Shown here piece by piece: positions 8,381 to 17,638 of a stretch of DNA of 64,000 bases. Made by a program: the position numbers and the translations under genes. The notes under the pieces were generated by a model. It saw only the letters and a list, made by a program, of their open reading frames with translations, was not told the DNA's origin and ran no database searches. Origin of the DNA: Uliginosibacterium paludis (GTDB lineage Bacteria; Pseudomonadota; Gammaproteobacteria; Burkholderiales; Rhodocyclaceae); NCBI RefSeq assembly GCF_039631355.1, contig NZ_JBDIVF010000002.1, forward strand, positions 434,001-498,000. The letters run 5' to 3'. Each line of letters opens with the position of its first letter. Within the stretch, counting starts at the first letter, position 1.

Positions 8381-9574
8381 TCAGCCCATCAGCATGACGA
8401 AGACCTTGATGACTGCGGCATTGACGATGTCGATGAAGAAAGCGCCGACCATCGGAACCAGCAGGAAGGCGAGGTGGGACGGGCCGTAGCGCTGGGTCAC
8501 CGCCTGCATGTTGGCAATCGCGGTGGGCGTGGCCCCCATGCCGAAGCCGCAATGCCCGGCGGCCAGCACCGCTGCATCGTAGTTGCCGCCCATGAAGCGG
8601 AAGGTCACGAATACCGCATAAGCCAGCATCAGCAGCAGCTGGGCTGCGATGATCGCCAGGAGCGGCAGGGCCAGCGCGCTGAGTTCCCACAGCCGCAGGC
8701 TCATCAGCGCCATCGCGAGGAAGAGCGCCAGCGACACGTTGCCCAGCACCGACACCGCGCGGGCTTCCGGCTCGTACCAGCCCGGAATCGCCAGCAGGTT
8801 GCGCAGCAGGGCACCGACGAACAGCACGCAGACGAAGGCCGGCAGCGCGAGCGGTGTGCCGGCCAGCGCGCCCGCCAGCAGACTGCCCAGCGACAGGCTG
8901 GCGGCAATCAGGGCCAGGGTATCGATCATGCGCGGCGCAGTGATGAGCCGCACAGCCTCGGGCTGCTCGTAGGCCAGGGTTTCGTCGTCGGGCGGGGCGG
9001 CACTGGCGAGTACTTCCGGCCGGCGCATCAGCCAGCGCGCGACCGGACCGCCGCAGAGGCCACCCAGAACGAGGCCGAAGGTGGCCACCGCCATGGCCAG
9101 TTCGCTGGCCTGGAGCAGCCCGTGTTCGCTCGCGAAGCTGCTGCTCCAGGCCGCGCCGGTGCCGTGTCCGCCGGAGAGCGTGATCGATCCGGCCAGCAGA
9201 CCGACGAGGCCATCCAGACCCAGCAGACGCGCGACCGACACGCCGACGAGGTTCTGCAGAATCAGCAGGCCGACCACGACAAGCAGGAAGCGGCCGAGCA
9301 TGCGGCCCCCGCGGGCAAGGCTGCGCAGATCGGCGTTGAGGCCGATGGTGGCAAAGAAGGCGAGCATCAGCGGCGCCTGCAGGCTGGTGTCGAGCTGCAG
9401 CGTGAAACCACTCGTCTGGCGCAGCAGCGTGAGCAGCAGGGCCACGGCGAGACCGCCGGCCACCGGCTCGGGGATGCTCCAGCTCTGCAGCACACGGATC
9501 CGGCTGACGAGCAGCCTGCCAAGCAGAAGAACGCCGGAGGCCGCGACAAGCGTCAGGTAACTGTCGAATTGCAT
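8381..9574 (-). CDS. gltS: Sodium/glutamate symporter
   Basis: The product is 397 aa from MQFDSYLTLVAASG; the site AAGGAAA precedes ATG 9574. GltS hallmarks are the early SWSIPEPVAGGL, the repeated glycine-rich loop SGGHGTGAAWS near residue 145, and the second-half loop AAGHCGFGMGATPTAIANMQ near 350. About ten membrane segments are visible. It imports L-glutamate with Na+ through the inner membrane. Genes on both sides are unrelated; it ends just upstream of the cobalamin riboswitch promoter on the same strand. Confidence 0.93.
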   Translation of the reverse strand: MQFDSYLTLVAASGVLLLGRLLVSRIRVLQSWSIPEPVAGGLAVALLLTLLRQTSGFTLQLDTSLQAPLMLAFFATIGLNADLRSLARGGRMLGRFLLVVVGLLILQNLVGVSVARLLGLDGLVGLLAGSITLSGGHGTGAAWSSSFASEHGLLQASELAMAVATFGLVLGGLCGGPVARWLMRRPEVLASAAPPDDETLAYEQPEAVRLITAPRMIDTLALIAASLSLGSLLAGALAGTPLALPAFVCVLFVGALLRNLLAIPGWYEPEARAVSVLGNVSLALFLAMALMSLRLWELSALALPLLAIIAAQLLLMLAYAVFVTFRFMGGNYDAAVLAAGHCGFGMGATPTAIANMQAVTQRYGPSHLAFLLVPMVGAFFIDIVNAAVIKVFVMLMG

Positions 9575-9838
9575 GGGGGATTTCCTTGTAGTTGCGGACG
9601 GCTCCGCCGGTCTGGCAAGCGGTCCGTATCCGCTTCGAGACCGGCGCGGGCGGCTTGCGTTCGCCCGACGCGCAACGGCTTTGCCATGCGTCAAGCAGGG
9701 ACCAGACAGGCTTGCAACTGTGGCGGAAATGCCTGAACCTCGCCGCGGGGGCCGAAAGGACAGGGCCTTCAACGCCCGCCGCACCGGGGCCCGGATCTAG
9801 AATCGACGCTCCCCCAAACGTCTGTCCGGAGTCGTGAC

Positions 9839-10531
9839 ATGAGAATCGAGACCCTTCTTCTGCCGGTGCTGGCTGCATCGGTGCTGGCTGCCTGCGGCAG
9901 TCGCGGCGCAGCCAGGGAAGACGCTGCGCCGCCCCCGCCGGCAGAGCCGCCCAAACCCGTGGTGACTTGCGTTGCCAAGCCGAAGCCGGCCGCTCCCGCA
10001 CCGGCTGCCGCAAAGGGCAAACCGGCCAGGCCGGCGCCGAAGGGCAAGAAGGCTAGCGCCGCATCGTCGGCCTCATCGAGCAGCGAGGCCGCTCCGGCAA
10101 CGATGCCGGCAGATGCCGATGGCAAGTGCCCGGCAGGCTATGACGCCGTCGTGAGCACACCGGCCGCGCAGGCCGCTTCGGCCTCGTCGAGCAGCGCCGC
10201 TGCCGGCAAGGACGGCGATCGTCCGTCACGCCAGGTGAAGTCGGATGACGGCAGCGTGGAAGGCACGGTCTACGGCAGTCCGGCGCCGGGCAGCAAGCTC
10301 GCGAAGGTGAAGATCGGCATGACCGAAGGCGAAGTCCGCAAGGCCATCGGCGAGCCGGATGACATTTCCAGCTATGTCACCGGCAAGGCCTTCATCCCCT
10401 TCTATTTCGGCAATGACTCGGCCCGCGTGGAATGGATCTACAGCGGCCAGGGCAGCATCGCCTTCAACGCGGGCGGTTTCGGCGGCCGGCACCTGGTCGT
10501 GATGATCAACCACGATCCGAAGATGCGCTGA
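9839..10531 (+). CDS. BamE/SmpA-like lipoprotein with low-complexity linker
   Basis: The product is 230 aa. The lipobox LAAC at residues 17-20 (VLAASVLAACGS) indicates a lipid-anchored protein. Residues about 28-150 are rich in Pro, Ala, Lys and Ser, with blocks of SSASSSSEA and SASSSSAAA, and look disordered; two cysteines (VTCVAKP, KCPAGYDAV) interrupt it. The C-terminal 80 residues form a small domain with KIGMTEGEVRKAIGEPDD, GKAFIPFYFGND and WIYSGQGSIAFNAGG, the pattern of BamE-like/OmlA domains. A related domain is in the lipoprotein at 40062-40478. Function is unknown; envelope location is inferred. The gene stands alone and ends at a strong terminator. Confidence 0.8.
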   Translation: MRIETLLLPVLAASVLAACGSRGAAREDAAPPPPAEPPKPVVTCVAKPKPAAPAPAAAKGKPARPAPKGKKASAASSASSSSEAAPATMPADADGKCPAGYDAVVSTPAAQAASASSSSAAAGKDGDRPSRQVKSDDGSVEGTVYGSPAPGSKLAKVKIGMTEGEVRKAIGEPDDISSYVTGKAFIPFYFGNDSARVEWIYSGQGSIAFNAGGFGGRHLVVMINHDPKMR

Positions 10532-10543
10532 GCCCCGGCGCCT

Positions 10544-10585
10544 GCAGAAACGCCCCGGAAACCGCCGTTTCCGGGGCGTTTCTGC
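10544..10585. terminator. Rho-independent-like bidirectional terminator
   Basis: A perfect 19-base inverted repeat (arms 10544-10562 and 10567-10585, sequence beginning GCAGAAACGCCCCGG) with a 4-base loop lies between two convergent genes, ending at 10531 (+) and 10605 (-). There is no long T run, but the stem is very stable and the position fits both genes. Confidence 0.8.
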
Positions 10586-10604
10586 ATCGGTGGACGCTGT
10601 GATT

Positions 10605-11408
10605 TCAGAAGTTGGCGGTGATGCCGGTGAAGAACACCGTGTCGACATGGCTGTTGTCGTTACGCACCTTCTCGCGGTACTTGTGCAGCACCGACAGGCG
10701 CAGGCCGAAATGCTCGGTGATGGTTGTGGTCAGGTCGGCCTGCATCGCGAAGCGGGTGCCGCCGCTGACCGAATCGGGATACAGCACCAGACGGTGCGTG
10801 ATCCGGCTGCCGGCCGTCAGCCGGTGCATGAATTCCGAGCCCAGCAGCGTTTCGACGCCCTTCGGTTTGTCACCCGTCGTGTAGCGCTCCGCACTGTAGG
10901 CCAGACCGCCGTAGAGGTTGAGTGTGGTGTTGTCTTCCTCGATCAGGCGGGTGCCGATACCGCTGGAGAGACTCGAACGGAAGGTCATGTCCTGCATCGC
11001 GTCGCGTTCGGCGCCCAGCCCGGCAAAGCCGAAGAGCTTCTCGTCCAGACGCCGCTCGCCACGGAAATCGCCGTTCGCGGTATCCCCGCTGCGCTCGCCG
11101 TTTTCGGAACTGCGCACGGCCAGCGCGGTGGCCACCAGGCGGCTGTCGCGCATCACTCGGGTGCCGTCCAGACTCAGGCTGCCCTCGGTGGAATTGGTAC
11201 TGCCACGCCGCATGGTGAGGCCGGCGCCGAAGGAGCCCTTCCATTTCCCGTTGCCGTCCTTGAGCTCCGGCTCGGCCGCAAGCTTGTGGAACATGCTGTC
11301 CTGCACGACGGAGGGAAGGTCGGGCTCATCCTGGGCATGTACCGGCTGAAAGGCGGCGGCAAGACCGAGGCAAAGGGCGAGGGAGGCTGAACGGGGGGTG
11401 TGCTTCAT
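10605..11408 (-). CDS. DUF481 outer-membrane beta-barrel protein
   Basis: The product is 267 aa with a signal peptide (MKHTPRSASLALCLGLAAAFQPVHA, cleavage after about residue 25). The mature part has alternating, Gly- and Thr-rich strands (GKWKGSFGAGLTMRRGSTNS, LNLYGGLAYSAERY) and ends in an aromatic residue, GITANF, as outer-membrane barrels do. DUF481 (YdiY-like, salt-induced outer-membrane protein) family members have this arrangement. Substrate and role are unknown. It is a single gene between two terminators. Confidence 0.82.
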   Translation of the reverse strand: MKHTPRSASLALCLGLAAAFQPVHAQDEPDLPSVVQDSMFHKLAAEPELKDGNGKWKGSFGAGLTMRRGSTNSTEGSLSLDGTRVMRDSRLVATALAVRSSENGERSGDTANGDFRGERRLDEKLFGFAGLGAERDAMQDMTFRSSLSSGIGTRLIEEDNTTLNLYGGLAYSAERYTTGDKPKGVETLLGSEFMHRLTAGSRITHRLVLYPDSVSGGTRFAMQADLTTTITEHFGLRLSVLHKYREKVRNDNSHVDTVFFTGITANF

Positions 11409-11464
11409 GATCTGCAGGAAATGCGGGGACTGAGCCGGACAAGCGCAAGGCCGGCTGAATGGCA

Positions 11465-11492
11465 GAAGGGCCTGCCTTGCGGCAGGCCCTTC
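11465..11492 (-). terminator. Terminator hairpin downstream of topB
   Basis: A 12-base perfect stem (GAAGGGCCTGCC at 11465-11476 pairing with 11481-11492) with a GCAA tetraloop on the minus strand lies 16 bases after the topB stop. The T-rich side (TCATTTTA) is on the plus strand, so it is less typical in the topB direction. Confidence 0.65.
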
Positions 11493-11507
11493 ATTTTACG
11501 CGTGGAA

Positions 11508-14087
11508 TCAGGCCGTGGTCTTGCGACTGCGGGTGGCCGGTTTCTTCGCTGCGGGCTTCTTGGCGGTGGCCGGCGCTTCACCCTCCGCTTCCGTACCCGC
11601 TGCCGCAGCCGCCTTGCCCTTGGCAGGCGCCTTGGGGGCGCGCGGCTCGAACTCGAACCCGACCTTACCGGCCTTGGCGTCCCACACCAGCATCGCGGAG
11701 AACTTGCGATGGGTGCGTGAAGACACGAACAACCGCAGCAGGTCGGTCTTGCCGTTTGCGAGCAGCTTCTGCATCTGCTCGGGCTCGATCGGCTGCTGCA
11801 GGATCACCTTGCCGGACCGGAAATCGCAGCTCTTTTCGGGGCCGACCGCCTTCTCGCAGACATAGGTGGTGCCATGCTCGAACACGCCGCTGCCGCACTT
11901 GGGGCAGGCGCCCAGACTGGTCTGGTCGGAAAAGTCCGGCGCTTCGGCCGTTTCACCCTCACGCGGCTGACCGAAATCGAACTCGGGCAGCTTGTCGTCG
12001 TTGAGACGGATCTCGGCATTGAAGGCCCGGCCCATCTTGTTGCGGAAGCCCAGCAGGGGCCCCACCCGGCCGGTGGTCAGCAGGGTTTCGATCTCGTGCG
12101 GCTCGAACTGGCGGCCGGCCACGATCTTCCACAGCGAATAGTCGCAGTCGGAGCACTGGAACTTCTTGTAGTTTTCGCGGATGAGGCCGCCGCACTTGGG
12201 ACAGGGCGCCTTGATGAGGCCGAAATCGCCCGGAATCGTGTCGGAATCGTAGGTCTTGGCGCGCTCGACGATGTCGCGCGTCATGGCCTCAATCTCGCCC
12301 ATGAACTTGGCGCGCGTGATCTCGCCCTTTTCGAGCTGGGCGAGCTTGTATTCCCACTCGCCGGTCAGCTCTGCGGAAGCCAGTTCGCTGATCCCGAGGC
12401 CCTTGAGCAGGGTGACAAGCGAAAACGCCTTGGCGGTCGGAATCAGCTCACGCCCTTCGCGCAGCATGTAGGTTTCGGCGATCAGGTTCTCGATGATCTG
12501 GGCACGCGTGGCCGGCGTGCCGAGCCCGCGGCCGGCCATGGCCGCACGCAGCTCTTCGTCATCCACCAGCTTGCCCGCGCCTTCCATGGCGGAGAGCAGC
12601 GTGGCTTCGTTGTAGCGTGCGGGCGGCTTGGTCTGGCTGTGCTTGACGTTGATGGCCTCGGTCTGCGCGCCTTCGCCCTGCTGCACCGGCACCAGCGAAC
12701 CGGTGGCCTCTTCGCCCTCGACCGCGGCTTCCTTGCCGTAGATGGCCAGCCAGCCCGAATTCACCAGCACCTTGCCCTCGGTCTTGAAGGCTTCGCCTTC
12801 AACCCGGGTGATGCGGGTGGTGATCTGGTACTCGGCGGCGGGGAAGAACACGGCCAGGAAACGCTTGGTGACCAGGTCGTAGATCTTGTATTCGGCTTCG
12901 GACAGGCTCTTCGGCGCGGTCCCGGTCGGCACGATCGCGAAGTGGTCCGAGATCTTGGCGTTGTTGAAGATGCGCTTGTTCGGCTTGACCCAGCCCCGCT
13001 TGAGGATCTGCGTCGCGAAGCCGGTGTATTCGTCGGGCAAGGCGCCCAGGATGCCGGGGACGGTCGCCACATAGTCTTCGGGCAGGGCGCGCGAATCGGT
13101 CCGCGGGTAGGTCAGCACCTTGTGCTTTTCGTACAGCGCCTGCGCCAGTTGCAGCGTGGTGCGGGCCGAGAAGCCGAAACGGCCGTTGGCTTCGCGCTGC
13201 AGCGAGGTCAGGTCAAAGAGCAGCGGGGAGAGCTGGGTCGAGGGCTTGGACTCTTCCTCGACCAGACCCGGCTTGCCGGCACATTTCGCACGGATCGCCT
13301 CGGCCTTGGCCTGATCCCAGATCCGGGGAGCGGTGGCATGCTCGTCGTCTTCGGGCTTCTTGAACTTTTCGTCGAACCAGCGGCCGGCATACTCGCCCGC
13401 CGACACGCCGAAGGTGGCTTCGACTTCCCAGTAGTCGCGCGCCTTGAATGCACGGATGCGCGCTTCGCGCTCGACGACCAGTGCCAGCGTCGGGGTCTGG
13501 ACGCGACCAACGGTGGTCAGGTGGAAGCCGCCGCTCTTGGAATTGAAGGCCGTCATGGCCCGGGTGCCGTTGATGCCGATCAGCCAGTCGCTCTCGGCGC
13601 GGCACATCGCCGCCTCACGCAGCCCGCTCATGTCGGTATCGGTACGCAGATTGCCGAAGCCATCGCGGATGGCCTGCGGCGTCATGCTCTGCAGCCAGAG
13701 GCGGCGGGCGGGCTTGTTGGTGCCCGCATGTCGCGCCACATAGGTAAAGATCAGCTCGCCCTCGCGCCCCGCGTCACAGGCGTTGATCAGGCCGGTCACG
13801 TCCTTGCGCTTGATCAGCTTGGTCAGGAGGCGCAGGCGCTCCGCGCTCTTCTCGATCGGATTGAGCTTGAAATGCGGCGGAATCATCGGCAGGTTGGCAA
13901 AACTCCACTTGCCACGCTTGACTTCGAATTCCTCCGGCACGGCGAGCTCGAGCAGGTGGCCGACAGCGGAAGACAGCACGAATTCATCGCTCTCGAAATA
14001 GTCTCCCTGGCGCGTGAAGCCGCCCAGCGCCCGGGCAATGTCCTGCGCCACGGAAGGTTTTTCGGCGATGATGAGTTGTTTGGTCAT
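11508..14087 (-). CDS. topB: DNA topoisomerase III
   Basis: The product is 859 aa. The N-terminal Toprim domain begins QLIIAEKPSVAQDIARALGG and includes NACDAGREGELIF near residue 103. The type IA core contains GRVQTPTLALVVERE and the active-site tyrosine in VLTYPRTDSRALPEDY. The C-terminal part has two zinc-ribbon-like motifs (CPKCGGLI...CSDCDY and CPKCGSGVFEHG...C) and ends in a 45-residue Lys/Ala/Pro-rich tail, as in many betaproteobacterial topoisomerases. It relaxes and decatenates DNA through a 5'-phosphotyrosine intermediate. Longer than E. coli TopB (653 aa) because of the C-terminal modules. Confidence 0.95.
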   Translation of the reverse strand: MTKQLIIAEKPSVAQDIARALGGFTRQGDYFESDEFVLSSAVGHLLELAVPEEFEVKRGKWSFANLPMIPPHFKLNPIEKSAERLRLLTKLIKRKDVTGLINACDAGREGELIFTYVARHAGTNKPARRLWLQSMTPQAIRDGFGNLRTDTDMSGLREAAMCRAESDWLIGINGTRAMTAFNSKSGGFHLTTVGRVQTPTLALVVEREARIRAFKARDYWEVEATFGVSAGEYAGRWFDEKFKKPEDDEHATAPRIWDQAKAEAIRAKCAGKPGLVEEESKPSTQLSPLLFDLTSLQREANGRFGFSARTTLQLAQALYEKHKVLTYPRTDSRALPEDYVATVPGILGALPDEYTGFATQILKRGWVKPNKRIFNNAKISDHFAIVPTGTAPKSLSEAEYKIYDLVTKRFLAVFFPAAEYQITTRITRVEGEAFKTEGKVLVNSGWLAIYGKEAAVEGEEATGSLVPVQQGEGAQTEAINVKHSQTKPPARYNEATLLSAMEGAGKLVDDEELRAAMAGRGLGTPATRAQIIENLIAETYMLREGRELIPTAKAFSLVTLLKGLGISELASAELTGEWEYKLAQLEKGEITRAKFMGEIEAMTRDIVERAKTYDSDTIPGDFGLIKAPCPKCGGLIRENYKKFQCSDCDYSLWKIVAGRQFEPHEIETLLTTGRVGPLLGFRNKMGRAFNAEIRLNDDKLPEFDFGQPREGETAEAPDFSDQTSLGACPKCGSGVFEHGTTYVCEKAVGPEKSCDFRSGKVILQQPIEPEQMQKLLANGKTDLLRLFVSSRTHRKFSAMLVWDAKAGKVGFEFEPRAPKAPAKGKAAAAAGTEAEGEAPATAKKPAAKKPATRSRKTTA

Positions 14088-14212
14088 TTCTCAGGGCTAC
14101 GGGCAAAATAAACGCGGCTGGTCTGCCGCGATCTCGAAAACCGATTTCGATGATAGGAGCGCCGCACAAGGCGGCGCAAGTTTTAACAGCGACGGCCCGG
14201 GCAGCGGCCGGA

Positions 14213-14701
14213 TCAATGGGTGCTGACCGCTTCCTGCCAGAAGTCTTCCGGATCAGCGACTTCATCGGTGAGCAGTTCATCGAGCAGCAGCGCATCCACG
14301 CTGGCACGCTCCTGCCACAGCACCATCAGCACGATGACCTTGAACTGCGAAACGCTGACTTCCGCGTCATGCAGCGCCATGGCACGTTCGATGGCCATCT
14401 CGCGACGCCGCATGTCGAGCACGCCGGCAGATTCAAGGAAGGAGATGAACCCGCGCGTGCCCACATCCAGCCGAGCCTGCTCAGCGTCAGTGTAGAAGCG
14501 GATGGACCGGCTTCCGGTCACTTCGCGGGGAGATTCCTGGCTGGCGGCCACGCGCAAGCCCTTCAACCACTCGACCGCTTCATCAATATCGGCTTCTTCA
14601 AAACCTGCCATCGCGAGTTTGCGCGAGAGTTGCTCGGGCTCTTCGGGGCAGGCATCGGCGTAGCCATAAGTCTCGAACAGATAAACCAGTATGTCGATCA
14701 T
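14213..14701 (-). CDS. smg: Smg family protein (DUF494)
   Basis: The product is 162 aa from MIDILVYLFETYGYAD, the usual Smg start; an upstream ATG at 14728 would add nine residues lying at the ribosome site. The motif FYTDAEQARLDVGTRGFISF near residue 85 is typical. Smg is conserved next to dprA in proteobacteria, as here (23 bases from dprA). Its biochemical function is unknown. It probably forms an operon LysM-dprA-smg. Confidence 0.9.
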   Translation of the reverse strand: MIDILVYLFETYGYADACPEEPEQLSRKLAMAGFEEADIDEAVEWLKGLRVAASQESPREVTGSRSIRFYTDAEQARLDVGTRGFISFLESAGVLDMRRREMAIERAMALHDAEVSVSQFKVIVLMVLWQERASVDALLLDELLTDEVADPEDFWQEAVSTH

Positions 14702-14724
14702 GGCAGCCTCCTTGGTAGGCCCTC

Positions 14725-15843
14725 TCATCCGGACGAAGGCACTGTGATTCTCTGAAACCGGCCCCCGGCAAGCCTTGCCAAGCAGCCTTCGAGTTCCAGC
14801 ATGGTCAGGATGGCGAAGAGCGCATCTGCCGTCAAGCCTGTGCGCCGGGCAAGATGATCCGGGTCTACCGGATCGAATCCCATTGCATCGAGCACCACAC
14901 GCTGCGCGTCGTCGGCTGCCCCGGCCTCTGCGGAGGCGGGAAGCGCGGCAGGCGAGCCGGCTGCGGCGGGCGAAGCCCAGTGCAACTCCTCGAGCACATC
15001 CTGAGCGCTTTCTACGAGCTTGGCCCCCTGCTTGATGAGGTGATGGCAGCCCCGTGCGGTGGGAGAGTGGATGGAGCCGGGAATCGCGAACACCTCGCGC
15101 CCCTGCTCCGCCGCCAGGCGGGCCGTCGTCAGCGAACCGCTGTCGAGCGCAGCCTCGACCACCAGCACGCCACGCGAAAGCCCGGAAATGAGCCGGTTCC
15201 GGCGCGGAAAGTTGTGGGCGGCTGGCGGCGTCCCGAGCGGAAACTCCGAAAGCACCAGGCCGCGCTGGGCGATTTCCCGGGCGAGCGCCGCATTGCGCGC
15301 CGGATAGATGCGGTCGGCCCCCGTTCCGACCACCGCAATGGTGCCACCGGAGGCCTTGAGCGCGCCGCGATGCGCGGCGGCATCGATGCCGAGGGCCAGT
15401 CCGCTGACGACGGTCAGGCCAGCCGCGGCAAAACTTTCGGCAAAAGCCATGGCGTTGGCTTCGCCCTGCGGCGTGGCGCTGCGCGCACCGACCATGGCCA
15501 GCGCTGGCGTCTCGAGCAGCGCGGCATTGCCTTTGGCATAGAGCAGGCTGGGCGGATCGGCGGTTTCGAGCAGGGCTCGCGGATAGGCGGGATCCGCCAG
15601 GGTGAGGATCAGGTTGCCGGGCTCACTGGCCCAGGCCAGTGCCGCATCAACCTGAGCGGCGTTATCGTGGGTCAGCAGCAGGCGTGCCAGTTTCTGACCG
15701 ATGACCTGCGCAATGGAAAACTGCCCGGCAGAAAAGATCCGCTCGGGCAGTCCGAATGAAGCAAGCAGGGCGCGCTGACGCTCGGGACCAATGCCCGGAA
15801 TCAGGCACAGACGCAGCCAGTCGCGCAGGTCTGGCGCGCTCAA
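14725..15843 (-). CDS. dprA: DNA processing protein DprA
   Basis: The product is about 372 aa if it starts at TTG 15843 (LSAPDLRDWLRLC), four bases after the LysM stop; an ATG at 15888 lies inside the LysM gene. A helix-hairpin-type N-terminal domain (CLIPGIGPERQRALLASFG) is followed by the Rossmann fold with AMVGARSATPQGEANA, TVVSGLALGIDAAAHRGAL, VVGTGADRIYP and the FPRRNRLISGLSRGVLVVEA signature, then a C-terminal winged helix (HLARRTGLTADALFAILTML). DprA binds incoming single-stranded DNA and loads RecA during transformation. The start codon is uncertain. Confidence 0.92.
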   Translation of the reverse strand: MSAPDLRDWLRLCLIPGIGPERQRALLASFGLPERIFSAGQFSIAQVIGQKLARLLLTHDNAAQVDAALAWASEPGNLILTLADPAYPRALLETADPPSLLYAKGNAALLETPALAMVGARSATPQGEANAMAFAESFAAAGLTVVSGLALGIDAAAHRGALKASGGTIAVVGTGADRIYPARNAALAREIAQRGLVLSEFPLGTPPAAHNFPRRNRLISGLSRGVLVVEAALDSGSLTTARLAAEQGREVFAIPGSIHSPTARGCHHLIKQGAKLVESAQDVLEELHWASPAAAGSPAALPASAEAGAADDAQRVVLDAMGFDPVDPDHLARRTGLTADALFAILTMLELEGCLARLAGGRFQRITVPSSG

Positions 15844-15847
15844 GCGC

Positions 15848-16882
15848 TCAGGGCGCCTGTACCTTGTCGCCCACGCGCACCGGACCATTCGAATCCATTA
15901 TCAGTGCGTAGGAGAGACGATCAAAGGTGCGGAACACGTAGGCGATGCCCAGACGCGAATCCGGCAGCGAGACCTTCTCGTTGTCGCCGTCTGCGCGATA
16001 GGTGATCTTGCCGTTGGTCCGTGCCAGCGCCACGACATGGCCGGGCTCGAGGCCGGCATTGCGGCCACCGGACAGCGCCACGACGGAATTGCGACCGGCA
16101 ATGTCCACACCGCCATAGACCGACGCCACATAAACCGTCAGGCCAGCCGGCGCAGCGTGCGGCGGAACGGCCACCAGATCCGACTTCGCGGCAGGCGCCA
16201 GGCGGTCGCCGGCGAGGATTTCATGCTTGGCGTTGATAACGCTGAGCTCGGCCGCCTTGCCGCCTTCGGACGGCTGGGTCACCTTGGCGGAACCGACGAA
16301 CTGGGCTTCATAACCCAGCAGCTTCTCGCTCACCGGATCCTTGATGGCCTTGCCGCGGCGATAGACGTCCCAGACGTCACCGGAGCCGAGATTCTTGGCA
16401 TAGATCGTGTCGCCGAATGCACCGGCCAGCACGCGCTCTTCCTGTGCGGCCACCACGGTGGGCAGACGGCTGCTGTCGGCGTCATCACCGAACTGGGGCT
16501 CGACCAGGAAAGGACGAATGGCATCCATCGGAATGCTGGCGATGGGCGACGTGGCGTCGGTTTCGTAGATCTGGGGCGACAGGCGATCATTGCCGTTGGT
16601 AACCGAACGCCCCAGCGACAGCGTGCCGGTCGTGCGATCCAGGACTACAATCTGACCCGGATAGATCAGGTGCGGATTGCGGATCTGGTCCTGGTTCATT
16701 TTCCAGACTTCGGGCCAGCGCCAGGGCTGCTTGAGGAACATGCCGGAAATGGCCCACAGCGTGTCGCCCTTCTTGACGACGTAGGAGTCCGGCGCGTTTT
16801 CTGCAATATCGACCTTGCTGGCAGCCATCGCTGAAGCGGCGCCAAGCGCCATGAATACAGCAAGGAAAGTTCTTCTGAGCAT
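15848..16882 (-). CDS. LysM-domain exported protein
   Basis: The product is 344 aa from MLRRTFLAVFMALGAASAMA, a signal peptide with cleavage near residue 20; an ATG four codons earlier (16894) is possible. A LysM domain follows at about 31-80 (DSYVVKKGDTLWAISGMFL...NPHLIYPGQIVVL), which should bind peptidoglycan. The rest has no motif I recognise. This gene is regularly found between def and dprA in betaproteobacteria and is divergent from def here. Role in the cell wall is inferred. Confidence 0.88.
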   Translation of the reverse strand: MLRRTFLAVFMALGAASAMAASKVDIAENAPDSYVVKKGDTLWAISGMFLKQPWRWPEVWKMNQDQIRNPHLIYPGQIVVLDRTTGTLSLGRSVTNGNDRLSPQIYETDATSPIASIPMDAIRPFLVEPQFGDDADSSRLPTVVAAQEERVLAGAFGDTIYAKNLGSGDVWDVYRRGKAIKDPVSEKLLGYEAQFVGSAKVTQPSEGGKAAELSVINAKHEILAGDRLAPAAKSDLVAVPPHAAPAGLTVYVASVYGGVDIAGRNSVVALSGGRNAGLEPGHVVALARTNGKITYRADGDNEKVSLPDSRLGIAYVFRTFDRLSYALIMDSNGPVRVGDKVQAP

Positions 16883-17067
16883 TGCGAACCCCATTCGTGG
16901 TTTGTCGCGACCCGCGGGATCTTTCCGCGGTGAGAAAGACGGGTCATCCGGGCGCTTCCGATATGCCGCTTCTATCGTGCCGAGAGGCACTCCAAGGCTG
17001 CAGATCTTCATGTTTTGCGTTAGATTCTGCCCATAGCATGCTCTCACAGCAAGGGTTTTTCAGACAA

Positions 17068-17571
17068 ATGGCACTGCTGCCCATCCTCCATTATCCCGAT
17101 CCCCGACTGCATACGAAGGCCACTCCGGTTGCCGTCGTGGATGACCGTATCCGGACCCTCGCCGCCGACATGGCGGAAACGATGTATGCCGCGCCGGGCG
17201 TCGGCCTGGCCGCGAGCCAGGTCAATGTTCACGAGCGCGTGATCGTGATCGACGTCTCCGAAGACAAGAGCGGCCTGATGGCCCTGATCAATCCCGAAAT
17301 CATCGAACGCTCGGGCGAGCAGACCTGCGAAGAAGGCTGCCTGTCGGTACCGGGCATCTATGACACGGTGACCCGCGCCGAACGGGTGAAGGTCCGCGCC
17401 CTCAATGAAAAGGGCGAAACGATCGAGTTCGAAGCCGACGGCCTGCTCGCGGTATGCGTTCAGCATGAGATCGATCACCTCGACGGCAAGGTTTTCGTCG
17501 AGTACCTCTCGCAGCTCAAGCAGAACCGCATCAAGACCAAGCTTGCCAAAAAGGCACGCATCACCGCGTAA
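17068..17571 (+). CDS. def: Peptide deformylase
   Basis: The product is 167 aa from MALLPILHYPDPRLH. The three family motifs are present: GVGLAASQV near 46, EEGCLSVPG near 90 and VQHEIDHLDG near 132, giving the metal ligands Cys and two His and the catalytic Glu. It removes the formyl group from new proteins. An ATG at 17038 in frame would add ten residues with no family support. fmt follows after 67 bases of repeat-rich spacer. Confidence 0.96.
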   Translation: MALLPILHYPDPRLHTKATPVAVVDDRIRTLAADMAETMYAAPGVGLAASQVNVHERVIVIDVSEDKSGLMALINPEIIERSGEQTCEEGCLSVPGIYDTVTRAERVKVRALNEKGETIEFEADGLLAVCVQHEIDHLDGKVFVEYLSQLKQNRIKTKLAKKARITA

Positions 17572-17575
17572 CGCC

Positions 17576-17638
17576 GGGAGTCGGGAGTCGGAAAACCGCC
17601 TCCCCCAAACCACTCCCGACTCCCAACTCCCGACTCCC
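17576..17638. repeat. GGGAGTCGG repeat with inverted copies in the def-fmt spacer
   Basis: The spacer holds GGGAGTCGGGAGTCGG at 17576-17591 and, after 21 bases, two copies of the complement (CTCCCGACTCCC at 17613-17624 and CTCCCGACTCCC near 17627-17638). The arms can pair into a long hairpin in the def-fmt transcript. It looks like a dispersed intergenic repeat rather than a terminator, since fmt follows at once and there is no T run. Confidence 0.75.

Noticed and set aside
11874..14111. A 745-codon plus-strand open frame over topB
   Set aside because: Antisense to a clear topoisomerase gene with no recognisable protein features.
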